Counted from the stretch's first letter, positions 37,405 through 48,903 are shown. The stretch is DNA of 64,000 nt from Stenotrophomonas sp. Ste86 (GCF_024519465.1 NZ_JALJRW010000009.1:62001-126000); one strand, 5' to 3'. The notes: a model not told the origin generated them from the letters alone. A program made the numbers and translations.

Positions 37405-38088
37405 GGTAGTGCCGAGCCATGCTCGGCAACCGCGCGCCAGCGCGGAAAACCGGTCCGAAGCCGCTCTCCTGCCGATCGATGCGGTTTCCCCGCGGTTTAA
37501 ACGCGGGCAGCAGGCGATGTGCGGCGTACGGCCAGTCCGCCGGCAAGTCCGTCGCCCAGTCCGCCGGCAGGCGCAGCCGAGCATGGCTCGGCTCTACCCG
37601 GTAGCTGCCCGCGAGGGGCAGACGAGGATGGCGTCGTTCCCCGGGCAACCCAACGCGCAACGGTAGTGCCGAGCCATGCTCGGCAACCGCGCGCCAGCGC
37701 GGAACACCGGTCCGAAGCCGTTCTCCAGCCGACCGATGCGACTTCCCGGAGGTTTAAACGCGGGCAGGAGGCGCATGTCCGGCGTACGCCAGTCCGCCGG
37801 CGAGAGCAGCCGAGCATGGCTCGGCTCTACCCGGTACCTGCCCGCGAGGGGCAGACGAGCGTGGCGCCGTTGCCCGGGCAACCCGACGCGCAACGGTAGT
37901 GCCGAGCCATGCTCGGCAACCGCGCGCCAGCGCGGCAAACCCGTCCGAAGCCGTTCTCCAGCCGACCGATGCGGCTTCCCCGGGGTTTAAACGCGGACAG
38001 CAGGCGGATGTCCGGCGTGCGCCAGTCCGCCGACCAGTCCGCCGGCAGGCGCAGCCGAGCATGGCTCGGCTCTACCCGGCCACGTAGA
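37405..38088. repeat. Triplicated ~240-bp unit bounded by inverted SMAG elements
   Basis: Copies begin with GGTAGTGCCGAGCCATGCTC at 37405, 37662 and 37895 (steps of 257 and 233 bases). Each ends in the inverted GCCGAGCATGGCTCGGCTCT-ACCC. Between them is a shared ~150-base body containing GGTTTAAACGCGG and CAGTCCGCCGGC. Copy 1 carries an extra internal block and copies 2 and 3 differ by small changes. No gene is supported in 37292-38071. The right end overlaps the prpD stop codon. Such an array is likely to vary by recombination between copies. Confidence 0.9.
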
Positions 38089-39529
38089 GGTCCACATACT
38101 CATGCACCGGCATGGCCTCCAGCGCCACCGGGTCCAGCGAGGCATCCAGGATGCGGCGCTGCTGCTGGGTCGGGAAGGTGGCGGCCAAGTGGGCGCGGAA
38201 CTTGTCCTCCAGCAACGGGATGCCTTCGGCACGGCGGCGGGCGTGGCCCAGCGGGTACTCCACTTCAGCGTCCAGGCGGCTGCCGTCGTTGAACACCACC
38301 TCCAGCGCGTTGGCAATGCTGCGCTTGTCCGGGTCGAGGTAGTCGGCGGTGTAGCGCGGCTCCTCCACGCAGGTGATCCTGGCGCGCAGCGGGTCGATAC
38401 GCGGGTCGGCGGCGACATCGTCCTCGTAGTCTTCGGCGACCAGCCGGCCGAAGATCAACGCGATGGCGACCATGTACTGCACGCAGTGGTCGCGATCGGC
38501 CGGATTATGCAACGGGCCGGGCTTGTCGATGATGCGCAGGCACGCCTGCTGGGTGCGCAGGGTGATCTGCGCGATGTCCTCGCTGCGCTTGCCGGCCGCG
38601 CGCATCCGCGCGTGCAGCTGCATCGCCGCTTCCACCGCGGTCTGCCCGTGGAACTCGGCCGGGTAGCTGATCTTGAACAGCACGTTCTCCATTACGTAGC
38701 TGCCATACGCGCGCTGGAAGCGGAACGCCTGACCGCCGAAGGACACATCGTAGAAGCCCCAGGTCGGCGCGGTCAGCGCGCTGGGGTAGCCCATTTCACC
38801 GGCCGCAGCCATCAGCGACAGCCGCACCGCGCGGCTGGTGGCATCGCCGGCGGCCCAGCTTTTGCGGGATCCGGTGTTGGGCGCATGACGGTAGGTGCGC
38901 AGCGACTGGCCATCCACCCAGGCCAGCGACAGCGCGTTGAGCATGCGCTCGCGGTCCAGCCCCAGCAGGTGCGACACCACGGCAGTGGAGGCCACCTTGA
39001 CCAGCACCACATGGTCCAGGCCGACGCGGTTGAACGCGTTTTCCAAGGCGAGGCACCCCTGGATCTCGTGCGCCTTGACCATCGCCGCCAGCACGTCGCG
39101 CATGGTCAGTGGCGGCCGGCGCAAGGCCTCGGCATTGCGGCTGAGCCAGTCGGCCGTGGCCAGGATGCCGCCGAGATTGTCGGACGGATGGCCCCACTCG
39201 GCGGCAAGCCAGGTGTCGTTGAAATCCAGCCAGCGCACCATCGCGCCGATGTTGAAGGCGCCCTGCACCGGGTCCAGCTCGAAGCGCGTCCCGGGTACCC
39301 GCGCGCCATTGATCACGCGCATGCCAGGGACCAGCGGCCCGAGCAGCTTGCTGCAGGCCGGGAACGCCAGCGCGGCCAGGCCACAGCCCAGGGTGTCGAT
39401 CAGGCAGTGGCGTGCGGTGGTATACGCCAGCGGCGACGCCACACGGAAGTCACGCACGTAATCGACGATGTCGGTCATCACCGTATCCCACGGCGGGCGT
39501 TGGTTGGCGTTGCTGTCGGGACCGGACAT
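38072..39529 (-). CDS. prpD: 2-methylcitrate dehydratase
   Basis: The gene encodes 485 residues of the MmgE/PrpD family. The enzyme dehydrates 2-methylcitrate to cis-2-methylaconitate in the propionate-degrading methylcitrate cycle. Conserved blocks are IGAMVRWLDFNDTWLAAEWG, HPSDNLGGILATAD, LALENAFNRVGLDHV and the C-terminal KRSIANALEV. ATG 39529 has AGGAG 7 bases upstream. It is last in prpB-prpC-acnD-prpF-prpD, 18 bases after prpF, although AcnD can make the same reaction class. The stop TAG is formed by the GTAG of a SMAG repeat. Confidence 0.96.
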   Translation of the reverse strand: MSGPDSNANQRPPWDTVMTDIVDYVRDFRVASPLAYTTARHCLIDTLGCGLAALAFPACSKLLGPLVPGMRVINGARVPGTRFELDPVQGAFNIGAMVRWLDFNDTWLAAEWGHPSDNLGGILATADWLSRNAEALRRPPLTMRDVLAAMVKAHEIQGCLALENAFNRVGLDHVVLVKVASTAVVSHLLGLDRERMLNALSLAWVDGQSLRTYRHAPNTGSRKSWAAGDATSRAVRLSLMAAAGEMGYPSALTAPTWGFYDVSFGGQAFRFQRAYGSYVMENVLFKISYPAEFHGQTAVEAAMQLHARMRAAGKRSEDIAQITLRTQQACLRIIDKPGPLHNPADRDHCVQYMVAIALIFGRLVAEDYEDDVAADPRIDPLRARITCVEEPRYTADYLDPDKRSIANALEVVFNDGSRLDAEVEYPLGHARRRAEGIPLLEDKFRAHLAATFPTQQQRRILDASLDPVALEAMPVHEYVDLYVAG

Positions 39530-39547
39530 CGCGATCTCCTGTTGAAC

Positions 39548-40732
39548 CTACACCGTGTCGGCGGGGACCCGCACTGCGCCTTCCATCAAGACGCGTGCAC
39601 TGCGGCTCATGATGGCCTTGGTGACCGTCCACTGCCCGTCAACGAACGCGGCCTGCGCGCCCACCCGCAGCGTGCCGGAGGGATGCCCGAAGGTCACCGC
39701 CTCACGCGCGCCACCGCCCGCGGCCAGGTTGACCAGCGTGCCGGGGATCGCCGCAGCGGTGCCGATGGCCACCGCCGCGGTGCCCATCATCGCGTGATGC
39801 AGCTTGCCCATGGACAGCGCGCGCGCGTGCAGGTCGATGTCGCCGGCGGCGATGCGCTTGCCGCTGGAGGACAGGTAATCCTGTGCCGGCGCCACGAAGG
39901 CCACCTTGGGCGTGTGCTGGCGGGTGGCGGCCTGGTCGATGCTGTCGATCAGGCCCATGCGCACCGCACCGTGCGCGCGGATCGCTTCGAAGCGGGCCAG
40001 CGCCGCGTTGTCTTCGTTGATCGCCGGCTGCAGCTCGGTGCCGGTGTAGCCCAGGTCGGCGGCGTTGAGGAAGAGGGTCGGAATGCCGGCGGTGATCATC
40101 GTCACCGGGAAGCTGCCCACGCCGGGCACGTCCAGGGTGTCGACCAGGTTGCCGGTGGGGAACATTGCCCCGCCGTCGCCATCGTCGGAGGGATCCAGGA
40201 ACTCCAGTTGGATCTCCGCCGCCGGGAAGGTCACCCCATCCAGCTCGAAATCGCCGGTTTCCTGCACCTGCCCATCGACGATCGGCACGTGCGCCAGAAT
40301 GGTCTTGCCGATGTTGGCCTGCCAGATCCGCACCGTGCAGGTGCCGTTGTGCGGGATGCGCGCCGGATCGATGAAGCCGTTACTGATCGCGAACGGGCCG
40401 ACGGCCGTACTGAGGTTGCCGCAGTTGCCGCTCCAGTCGACGAACGCGGTCTCGATCGCGACCTGGCCGTACAGATAGTCCACGTCATGATCCGGCACCG
40501 ATGCGGCGGCGATGATCACGCACTTGCTGGTGCTCGACGTCGCCCCGCCCATGCCGTCGGTGTGCTTGCCGTAGGGATCGGGCGAACCGATCACGCGCAT
40601 CAGCAGGGCATCGCGGGCCGGGCCTGGCACCTGCGCAGCGGCAGGCAGGTCGGTCAGCGTGAAGAACACACCCTTGCTGGTGCCACCGCGCATGTAGGTG
40701 GCGGGAATGCGGAGCTGGGGGAGAAACGCCAT
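39548..40732 (-). CDS. prpF: AcnD-accessory protein / methylaconitate isomerase-like
   Basis: This 394-residue protein of the DapE-epimerase-like PrpF fold begins IPATYMRGGTSKGVFF. It contains the Cys and Gly-rich sites FVDWSGNCGNLSTAVGPFAI and SMGKLHHAMMGTAAVAIG. PrpF isomerises the trans-methylaconitate made by AcnD to the cis form used by aconitase, so it is needed with AcnD. It lies 56 bases after acnD; the intergenic hairpin (40751-40772) may stabilise or modulate the message. ATG 40732 has AGGAC upstream. Confidence 0.96.
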   Translation of the reverse strand: MAFLPQLRIPATYMRGGTSKGVFFTLTDLPAAAQVPGPARDALLMRVIGSPDPYGKHTDGMGGATSSTSKCVIIAAASVPDHDVDYLYGQVAIETAFVDWSGNCGNLSTAVGPFAISNGFIDPARIPHNGTCTVRIWQANIGKTILAHVPIVDGQVQETGDFELDGVTFPAAEIQLEFLDPSDDGDGGAMFPTGNLVDTLDVPGVGSFPVTMITAGIPTLFLNAADLGYTGTELQPAINEDNAALARFEAIRAHGAVRMGLIDSIDQAATRQHTPKVAFVAPAQDYLSSSGKRIAAGDIDLHARALSMGKLHHAMMGTAAVAIGTAAAIPGTLVNLAAGGGAREAVTFGHPSGTLRVGAQAAFVDGQWTVTKAIMSRSARVLMEGAVRVPADTV

Positions 40733-40750
40733 ATCGAAGTCCTGATGGAA

Positions 40751-40772
40751 AGACGGCCCGGTGCAGGGCCGT
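40751..40772 (-). other. Intercistronic hairpin between acnD and prpF
   Basis: GACGGCCC-GGTGCA-GGGCCGTC is an 8-bp perfect stem in the 56-base gap within the prp operon. There is no T run. It could be a processing or stability element. Confidence 0.6.
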
Positions 40773-40788
40773 CGTGATGCGGGTGGAA

Positions 40789-43404
40789 TCAGGCGACCTG
40801 CGCCGATTCCAGGAAGTCCTGGGCGAACCGCTGCAGCACGCCGCCAGCCTCGTAGATCGACACCTCCTCGGCGGTATCCAGCCGGCAGGTGACCGGCACC
40901 CGCAGCTGTTCACCGTTGCGGCGATGGATGACCAGGGTCAGCTCGGCGCGCGGCACGCGATCGCCGAGCACGTCGAAGGTTTCGGTGCCATCGATGCCCA
41001 GCGTCTTGCGGTTGACGCCTTCCTTGAACTCCAGCGGCAGCACGCCCATGCCGATCAGGTTGGTACGGTGGATGCGCTCGAAGCCTTCGGCCGCGATCGC
41101 CTCCACGCCGGCCAGCCGCACGCCCTTGGCGGCCCAGTCGCGCGAGCTGCCCTGGCCGTAGTCGGCGCCGGCGATGATGATCAGCGGCTGCTTGCGCGAC
41201 ATGTAGGTTTCGATGGCTTCCCACATGCGGGTGACCTGGCCTTCCGGCTCCACGCGCGCCAACGAGCCCTGCGTGACCTGGCCGTCGATCACGGCCATTT
41301 CATTGATCAGCTTCGGGTTGGCGAAGGTGGCACGCTGCGCGGTGAGGTGATCGCCACGGTGGGTCGCGTAGGAATTGAAGTCTTCCTCGGGCAGGCCCAT
41401 CTTCGCCAGGTACTCACCGGCCGCGCTGCTGGCCATGATCGCGTTCGACGGTGACAGGTGATCGGTAGTGATGTTGTCGCCGAGCACCGCCAGCGGGCGC
41501 ATGCCGGTCAGGCTGCGCGCACCGGCCAGCGCGCCTTCCCAGTACGGCGGGCGGCGGATGTAGGTGCTCTGCGGGCGCCAGTCGTACAGCGGGCTGATCG
41601 GTGCGCCATGTTCCACCTTGAAGGTGAACATCGGGTCGTAGACCTTGCGGAATTGCTCGGGCTTGACGCTGGCCTTGACCACCGCGTCGATCTCGGCATC
41701 GCTCGGCCACAGGTCCTTCAGCGTGATCGGGTTGCCGTCGGCGTCATGGCCGAGCGCGTCCTTCTCGATATCGAAGCGCACCGTACCGGCAATGGCATAG
41801 GCGACCACCAGCGGCGGCGAAGCCAGGAAGGCCTGCTTGGCATACGGGTGGATGCGGCCATCGAAGTTGCGGTTGCCCGAGAGCACGGCGGTGGCATACA
41901 GGTCGCGGTCGATCACTTCCTGCTGGATCTTCGGGTCCAACGCGCCGCTCATGCCGTTACACGTGGTGCAGGCAAAGGCGACGATGCCAAAGCCCATCTG
42001 CTCCAGTTCGGTCAGCAGGCCGGCCTCTTCCAGATACAGCTGCACCGCCTTGGAGCCGGGCGCCAGCGAGCTCTTCACCCACGGCTTGCGGGTCAGGCCG
42101 GCGCGGTTGGCGTTGCGGGCCAGCAATGCGGCAGAAATCACGTTGCGCGGATTGCTGGTGTTGGTGCAGCTGGTGATCGCGGCGATGATCACCGCGCCAT
42201 CGGGCATCAGGCCATCGGCCTGTTCCTGCTTGCCCGAGGCCAGCTTGCCTTCATCGGCGATGCCGCGCGCAGCCAGGTCGGTGGTCGCCACACGCTTGTG
42301 CGGGTTGGACGGGCCGGCCATGTTGCGCACCACGGTGGAGAGGTCGAACTGCAGCACGCGCTCGTACTGCGCGGTGACCAGATCGTCAGCCCAGAGGCCG
42401 GTGGCCTTGGCGTAGGTTTCCACCAGGGCGACCTGGGCATCTTCGCGGCCGGTCAGCCGCAGGTAGTCCAGGGTCTGCTGGTCGATGTAGAACATCGCCG
42501 CGGTGGCACCGAACTCCGGCGTCATGTTGGATATCGTGGCGCGGTCACCGATGGTCAGCGCGTTGGCGCCCTCCCCGTAGAACTCGATCCACGCACCGAC
42601 CACGCGCTCCTTGCGCAGGAATTCGGTCAGCGCCAGCACCACGTCGGTGCAGGTGATGCCCGGCTGCGGGCGGCCGGTCAGCTCCACGCCGATGATGTCG
42701 GGCAGGCGCATCCAGGACGCCCGGCCGAGCATCACGCTCTCCGCTTCCAGCCCGCCCACGCCGATGGCGATCACGCCCAACGCGTCCACGTGCGGGGTGT
42801 GGCTGTCGGTGCCCACGCAGGTATCCGGGAAGGCCACGCCATCGCGCACCTGCACGACCGGCGACATCTTCTCCAGATTGATCTGGTGCATGATCCCGTT
42901 GCCCGGCGGAATCACGTCGACGTTCTTGAACGCCTTCTTGGTCCAGTTGATGAAGTGGAAACGGTCTTCATTGCGGCGATCTTCGACGGCGCGGTTCTTT
43001 TCGAACGCAGCTTTGTCAAAGCCGGGGAATTCCACCGCCAGCGAGTGATCGACGATCAGCTGGGTGGGTACCACCGGATTGATCTGGGCCGGGTCGCCAC
43101 CGGCATCGGCAATCGCATCGCGCAGGCCGGCAAGGTCCACCAGCGCGGTCTGGCCAAGGATGTCGTGGCACACCACGCGTGCGGGGAACCACGGAAAATC
43201 CAGGTCCTGGCGGCGCTCGATCAGCTGCCGCAGCGAGGCGTCCAACGTGGCCGGGTCGCAGCGGCGCACCAGGTTTTCGGCCAGCACGCGCGAGGTGTAC
43301 GGCAGCGTGGCATAGGCACCGGGCTGCAGCGCGTCGACGGCGGCACGGGTATCGAAATAGTCCAGCGCGGTGCCGGGGAGGTTCTTGCGGTACTGAGTAT
43401 TCAT
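40789..43404 (-). CDS. acnD: Fe/S-dependent 2-methylisocitrate dehydratase (AcnD)
   Basis: This 871-residue protein of the aconitase A family has the 4Fe-4S ligand motif CTNTSNPRNV and ACTTCNGMSG, the substrate loop CVGTDSHTPHVDALG, and the C-terminal swivel domain with GADYGQGSSRDWAAKG. It dehydrates 2-methylcitrate with PrpF as partner. ATG 43404 was chosen from the conserved N-terminus MNTQYRKNLPGTALDYFD; upstream sequence is not family-like. It lies in the prp operon, 139 bases after prpC, with small hairpins in that gap. Confidence 0.97.
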   Translation of the reverse strand: MNTQYRKNLPGTALDYFDTRAAVDALQPGAYATLPYTSRVLAENLVRRCDPATLDASLRQLIERRQDLDFPWFPARVVCHDILGQTALVDLAGLRDAIADAGGDPAQINPVVPTQLIVDHSLAVEFPGFDKAAFEKNRAVEDRRNEDRFHFINWTKKAFKNVDVIPPGNGIMHQINLEKMSPVVQVRDGVAFPDTCVGTDSHTPHVDALGVIAIGVGGLEAESVMLGRASWMRLPDIIGVELTGRPQPGITCTDVVLALTEFLRKERVVGAWIEFYGEGANALTIGDRATISNMTPEFGATAAMFYIDQQTLDYLRLTGREDAQVALVETYAKATGLWADDLVTAQYERVLQFDLSTVVRNMAGPSNPHKRVATTDLAARGIADEGKLASGKQEQADGLMPDGAVIIAAITSCTNTSNPRNVISAALLARNANRAGLTRKPWVKSSLAPGSKAVQLYLEEAGLLTELEQMGFGIVAFACTTCNGMSGALDPKIQQEVIDRDLYATAVLSGNRNFDGRIHPYAKQAFLASPPLVVAYAIAGTVRFDIEKDALGHDADGNPITLKDLWPSDAEIDAVVKASVKPEQFRKVYDPMFTFKVEHGAPISPLYDWRPQSTYIRRPPYWEGALAGARSLTGMRPLAVLGDNITTDHLSPSNAIMASSAAGEYLAKMGLPEEDFNSYATHRGDHLTAQRATFANPKLINEMAVIDGQVTQGSLARVEPEGQVTRMWEAIETYMSRKQPLIIIAGADYGQGSSRDWAAKGVRLAGVEAIAAEGFERIHRTNLIGMGVLPLEFKEGVNRKTLGIDGTETFDVLGDRVPRAELTLVIHRRNGEQLRVPVTCRLDTAEEVSIYEAGGVLQRFAQDFLESAQVA

Positions 43405-43513
43405 GGCTGGCGATAGCTGCTTGTTGGCGGGCCGGGGCGTCGTGACACCGGCGAAGAAGGAGTAGCGACGCCGCAACGGAGCAGACCGGCATCGCGCCGG
43501 CCTGTTCCGCAAA

Positions 43514-43531
43514 GCACCCGCGAACGGGTGC
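43514..43531 (-). other. Intercistronic hairpin between prpC and acnD
   Basis: GCACCCG-CGAA-CGGGTGC is a 7-bp stem with a stable tetraloop-like CGAA centre in the 139-base gap. It is the larger of two hairpins there (the other is CCGGC-ATCGC-GCCGG near 43486-43500) and may modulate polarity in the operon. Confidence 0.55.
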
Positions 43532-43543
43532 GGTACGTCTGTC

Positions 43544-44701
43544 TTACTTGCGCTGGTCGATCGGCACGAAGGCCTGGTCTTCCGGGCCGGTGTAGTTCGC
43601 GCTCGGGCGGATGATCTTGCCGTCGATGCGCTGCTCGATGATGTGCGCGCTCCAACCGGAGGTGCGCGCGATCACGAACAGCGGGGTGAACATCGCCGTC
43701 GGCACGCCCATCATGTGGTAGCTGACCGCGCTGAACCAATCCAGGTTCGGGAACATCTTCTTGATGTCCCACATCACCGACTCCAGACGCTCGGCGATGT
43801 CGTACATCTTGACGTTCTGCTGTTCGGCGGACAGATCGCGCGCGACTTCCTTGATGATGTTGTTGCGCGGATCGCTGACGGTGTAGACCGGGTGGCCGAA
43901 ACCGATCACGACTTCCTTGCGCTCCACACGGGCCTTGATGTCGGCCTCGGCATCGTCCGGGCTGTCGTAGCGCTTCTGCACTTCGAAGGCCACTTCATTG
44001 GCACCGCCGTGCTTGGGACCGCGCAGGGCACCGATGCCGCCGGTGATCGCGCTGTACATGTCGCTGCCGGTGCCGGCGATGACGCGGCAGGCGAAGGTCG
44101 ACGCGTTGAACTCGTGTTCGGCGTACAGGATCAACGAGGTGTGCATCGCCTTGACCCACGAATCCTGCGGCTTCTCACCGTGCAGCAGATGCAGGAAATG
44201 GCCACCGATGGAGTCATCGTCGGTCTCCACGTCGATCGCACGGCCGTTGTGGCTCCAGTGGTACCAGTACAGCAGCATCGAGCCCAGGCAGGCCATCAGC
44301 TTGTCGGCGATGTCGCGCGCGCCCGGATGGTTGTGGTCGTCCTTCTCCGGCGACACGCAGCCGAGCACGGACACGCCTGTGCGCATCACGTCCATCGGGT
44401 GCGCCGACGGCGGCAGCTCTTCCAGCGCGGCCTTGACCGCGGCCGGGATGCCACGCAGCGACTTCAGCTTGGTTTTGTAGGCAACCAGCTCAGCACGGGT
44501 CGGCAGCTTGCCGTGGACCAGCAGATGCGCGATTTCCTCGAACTCGCTGGTGTTGGCCAGATCGGCGATGTCATACCCGCGGTAATGCAGGTCGTTGCCG
44601 CTGCGGCCGACGGTGCACAGCGCGGTGTTACCGGCGGCGGTGCCCGACAGGGCGACGGATTTCTTCGGCTTGAAGCCGGGGGCGGTAGTGGTGTCGCTCA
44701 T
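43544..44701 (-). CDS. prpC: 2-methylcitrate synthase
   Basis: The gene encodes 385 residues of citrate-synthase fold. It condenses propionyl-CoA with oxaloacetate. Catalytic landmarks are the His in [18 protein letters not shown], the [15 protein letters not shown] loop and [12 protein letters not shown]. The propionyl-CoA-type C-terminus ends [17 protein letters not shown] 44701 follows a GGAGGGATC ribosome binding site. It lies 27 bases after prpB in the propionate operon. Confidence 0.97.
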   Translation of the reverse strand: MSDTTTAPGFKPKKSVALSGTAAGNTALCTVGRSGNDLHYRGYDIADLANTSEFEEIAHLLVHGKLPTRAELVAYKTKLKSLRGIPAAVKAALEELPPSAHPMDVMRTGVSVLGCVSPEKDDHNHPGARDIADKLMACLGSMLLYWYHWSHNGRAIDVETDDDSIGGHFLHLLHGEKPQDSWVKAMHTSLILYAEHEFNASTFACRVIAGTGSDMYSAITGGIGALRGPKHGGANEVAFEVQKRYDSPDDAEADIKARVERKEVVIGFGHPVYTVSDPRNNIIKEVARDLSAEQQNVKMYDIAERLESVMWDIKKMFPNLDWFSAVSYHMMGVPTAMFTPLFVIARTSGWSAHIIEQRIDGKIIRPSANYTGPEDQAFVPIDQRK

Positions 44702-44728
44702 GATCCCTCCAGAAAACAGTGTGCGGTC

Positions 44729-45619
44729 TTACTTCTTGGCGGCAAACAACGCATCGAGCTGCTGCTCGAAAGCGTGGTAACCGATACGGTCGTACAGCTC
44801 TTCGCGCGTCTGCATCGCCTCCACCACATTACGCTGGTGGCCCTCGCGGCGGATGGTCGCATACACGTTCTCTGCCGCCTTGTTGGCGGCGCGGAACGCG
44901 GACAGCGGGAACAGCTGGATGGCCACGCCGGCCGAGGCCAGTTCATCGCGGCTGAACAGCGGGGTGGCACCGAACTCGGTGATGTTGGCCAGCACCGGCA
45001 CCTTCACCGCATCGACGAAGCGGCGGTAGGTGTCCAGGTCATAGGCGGCCTCGGCGAAGATGCCGTCGGCACCGGCCTCGACGCAGGCGATGGCGCGTTC
45101 GATGGCCGCGTCCACGCCATCGACCTGGATGGCATCGGTGCGCGCGATCAGGAAGAAGTCCGGATCGGTCTTCGCATCGGCGGCGGCCTTGACCCGGTCC
45201 ACCATCTCGCCCTGCGACACGATCTCCTTGCCCGGGCGATGACCGCAGCGCTTGGCGCCGACCTGGTCTTCGATATGGCAGGCGGCCGCGCCGGCCTTGA
45301 TCAGCGACTTCACCGTGCGCGCGATATTGAATGCGCTGGGGCCAAAGCCGGTGTCGATATCCACCATCAGCGGCAGGTCGCACACATCGGTAATGCGGCG
45401 CACGTCGATCAGCACGTCTTCCAGGGTGTTGATGCCCAGGTCCGGCAGGCCCAGCGAGCCGGCCGCGACGCCGCCGCCGGACAGGTAGATCGCGCGATAG
45501 CCGGCGCGCTTGGCCAGCAGGGCATGGTTGGCGTTGATCGCGCCGATCACCTGCAACGGCGATTCGGCAGCCAGTGCGGCGCGGAAGCGCGCGCCAGCGG
45601 AGGAAACAGGGGTGCTCAT
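44729..45619 (-). CDS. prpB: 2-methylisocitrate lyase
   Basis: The gene encodes 296 residues of the isocitrate-lyase/PEP-mutase superfamily. It splits 2-methylisocitrate to pyruvate and succinate. Conserved sequence includes [45 protein letters not shown] (with the KRCGHR active-site loop) and IARTDA. ATG 45619 starts [12 protein letters not shown]; a much longer frame running antisense through prpR is an artefact. It is the first gene of the operon and faces prpR across 126-156 bases with the sigma-54 promoter. Confidence 0.97.
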   Translation of the reverse strand: MSTPVSSAGARFRAALAAESPLQVIGAINANHALLAKRAGYRAIYLSGGGVAAGSLGLPDLGINTLEDVLIDVRRITDVCDLPLMVDIDTGFGPSAFNIARTVKSLIKAGAAACHIEDQVGAKRCGHRPGKEIVSQGEMVDRVKAAADAKTDPDFFLIARTDAIQVDGVDAAIERAIACVEAGADGIFAEAAYDLDTYRRFVDAVKVPVLANITEFGATPLFSRDELASAGVAIQLFPLSAFRAANKAAENVYATIRREGHQRNVVEAMQTREELYDRIGYHAFEQQLDALFAAKK

Positions 45620-45653
45620 TCGGCATTCCATCGTGGTTGACCCCTGTACAGGC

Positions 45654-45668
45654 GCAAGGGCCGTGCCA
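45654..45668 (-). promoter_or_regulatory. Sigma-54 (-24/-12) promoter of the prp operon
   Basis: On the minus strand TGGCAC-GGCCC-TTGC is nearly identical to the consensus TGGCACG-N4-TTGC. The predicted start is about 12 bases downstream (near 45643), giving a ~25-base leader before the prpB ATG at 45619. The PrpR gene is adjacent and encodes a sigma-54 activator, which fits. Confidence 0.9.
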
Positions 45669-45711
45669 AGTGACAAGTGCCTGATTTGATTGAGAGCGGC
45701 GCGGGGCAGGC

Positions 45712-45769
45712 ATGTTTCATCATGAAACATTGAAACACCTGTAACATGTCTGGAACTGAAACATTGAAA
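45712..45769. promoter_or_regulatory. Likely PrpR binding region between prpB and prpR
   Basis: A perfect palindrome ATGTTTCAT-C-ATGAAACAT (45712-45730) lies about 45 bases upstream of the -24 element. A 13-base direct repeat, TGAAACATTGAAA, occurs at 45723-45735 and again at 45757-45769 (34-base step, about three turns). These are good candidates for activator sites shared by both divergent genes. Confidence 0.8.
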
Positions 45770-45775
45770 ACGCCC

Positions 45776-47392
<1,617 letters not shown>

Positions 47393-47407
47393 CGTTGCGA
47401 TCGGCCC

Positions 47408-48007
47408 TTACGGGAACAACATCCGCTTGCTCCACTGCCCGTCCGCATCCGCTTCATAGCACCAGCGCTCATGCAGGCGGAACTGCGCGCCGTACCAGAA
47501 CTCGATCCGCTGCGGCACCACGCGCAGTCCACTCCAGCCCTCCGGGCGCGGCAGGTCGCGACCCTCGAAGCTGGCCTCCGTGGTGGCCACGCGCGCGTCG
47601 AATTCCTCGCGCGAGGACAGCGTTTGCGACTGCAGCGAGGCCCACGCACCGATCTGGCTCATGCGCGGCCGCGAGGCGAAATACGCATCGGCTTCGGCAT
47701 CCTCCACCTGCTCCACGCGCCCCTCGATGCGCACCTGGATGCCGGCCTCGCGCAGGCTGCGCCACAGGAACAGCAGCGCCGCGCGCGGATTGGCACGCAG
47801 TTCGCGGCCCTTGTGGCTGTCCAGGTGCGTGTAGAACACGAAGCCGCGTGCGTCGAAGGCCTTGAGCAGCACGGTGCGCGCCGACGGCTGGCCGCTGCTG
47901 TCGGCGGTGGCCACGGTCATCGCGTTGGGTTCGATTTCCGCGCTGCCCTTGGCTTCCTCGAACAGCGCGGCGAAGGTGGACAGCGCTTGGGTATACAGAT
48001 CGGTCAT
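47408..48007 (-). CDS. pdxH: Pyridoxamine/pyridoxine 5'-phosphate oxidase
   Basis: The gene encodes 199 residues, the normal length. The FMN-dependent enzyme makes pyridoxal 5'-phosphate from PNP or PMP in vitamin B6 salvage and synthesis. FMN-binding segments [35 protein letters not shown] and the C-terminal [16 protein letters not shown] with RMLFP are conserved. It is convergent with prpR and divergent (41 bases) from the P-loop kinase. Confidence 0.97.
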   Translation of the reverse strand: MTDLYTQALSTFAALFEEAKGSAEIEPNAMTVATADSSGQPSARTVLLKAFDARGFVFYTHLDSHKGRELRANPRAALLFLWRSLREAGIQVRIEGRVEQVEDAEADAYFASRPRMSQIGAWASLQSQTLSSREEFDARVATTEASFEGRDLPRPEGWSGLRVVPQRIEFWYGAQFRLHERWCYEADADGQWSKRMLFP

Positions 48008-48048
48008 GGTTGGTTTCTTGCCACCTGATTTGGGTTTATTGTCACCGC

Positions 48049-48876
48049 ATGCCTGCCGCCACGTACATGCCCAGCAACAGAGGCTTTCCGCAAGCCCTGG
48101 TCGCGCAGGCGCTGGAGGACGCGCTGGGCGCCGGCGTCGAGGTCCCAGTATTGGCGATCAGCGGCCTGCAGGGCAGCGGCAAATCGACGCTGGCCGCGCA
48201 GGTCGTGGCCCTGGCGGAAGCCCGCGGTCTGCGGGCGGCCATGTTCTCCATCGACGATGTCTACCTGACCCGCGCCCAGCGCCAGCGCCTGGCCCGCGAG
48301 GTGCACCCGCTGCTGCTCACCCGCGGGCCGCCCGGCACCCACGACCTGCCGCTGGCGCATGCCACCTTCGACGCCATCGCCGCGCGCCAGCCGGTTGTGC
48401 TGCCGCGCTTCGACAAACTGGCTGACGAACGCGTCGCACGGTCACTCTGGCCGCGCGTGGACGGCCCACTGGAGCTGCTGGTCTTCGAGGGCTGGTTCCT
48501 CGGCACGCCGGCCCAGACCGAGGCCGAACTGATGCCGCCGCTGAACGCCCTGGAACGCGACGCGGACCCGGACGGACGCTGGCGCCACTGGTGCAACCAG
48601 GCCCTGGCCGCGGACTACCCCGCGCTGTGGCAGCGCTGCGACCGCCTGTGGTTCCTGCAGCCGCCGGATTTTGCAGTGATCCCGCGCTGGCGCTGGCAGC
48701 AGGAACAGAACATGCAGGCCGCCCAGCCCGAGCGCAGCAGCATGAGCCGCGCGCAGCTGGAGCGCTTCGTGCAGTATTACGAACGGGTCAGCCGGCAGGC
48801 ACTGCGCACCCTGCCCGCCCTGGCCGACCGGGTCATTGCGCTGGACGAGCAGCGTCGCATCGTGTCCCCGGCCTGA
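48049..48876 (+). CDS. P-loop kinase, D-glycerate 3-kinase-like
   Basis: This 275-residue protein has Walker [10 protein letters not shown] (about residues 39-47), [30 protein letters not shown] and a C-terminal [11 protein letters not shown]...[16 protein letters not shown]. This pattern is found in the plant-type glycerate kinase/YGR205W (Tda10)-like P-loop kinases of the phosphoribulokinase-uridine kinase fold. Substrate is inferred as glycerate but unproven. ATG 48049 is preferred; ATG 48067 is possible, and a further upstream GTG is in frame. It is divergent from pdxH. Confidence 0.83.
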   Translation: MPAATYMPSNRGFPQALVAQALEDALGAGVEVPVLAISGLQGSGKSTLAAQVVALAEARGLRAAMFSIDDVYLTRAQRQRLAREVHPLLLTRGPPGTHDLPLAHATFDAIAARQPVVLPRFDKLADERVARSLWPRVDGPLELLVFEGWFLGTPAQTEAELMPPLNALERDADPDGRWRHWCNQALAADYPALWQRCDRLWFLQPPDFAVIPRWRWQQEQNMQAAQPERSSMSRAQLERFVQYYERVSRQALRTLPALADRVIALDEQRRIVSPA

Positions 48877-48903
48877 TCGCCGGGCGGGAACCCCGGCGCC
48901 CGA

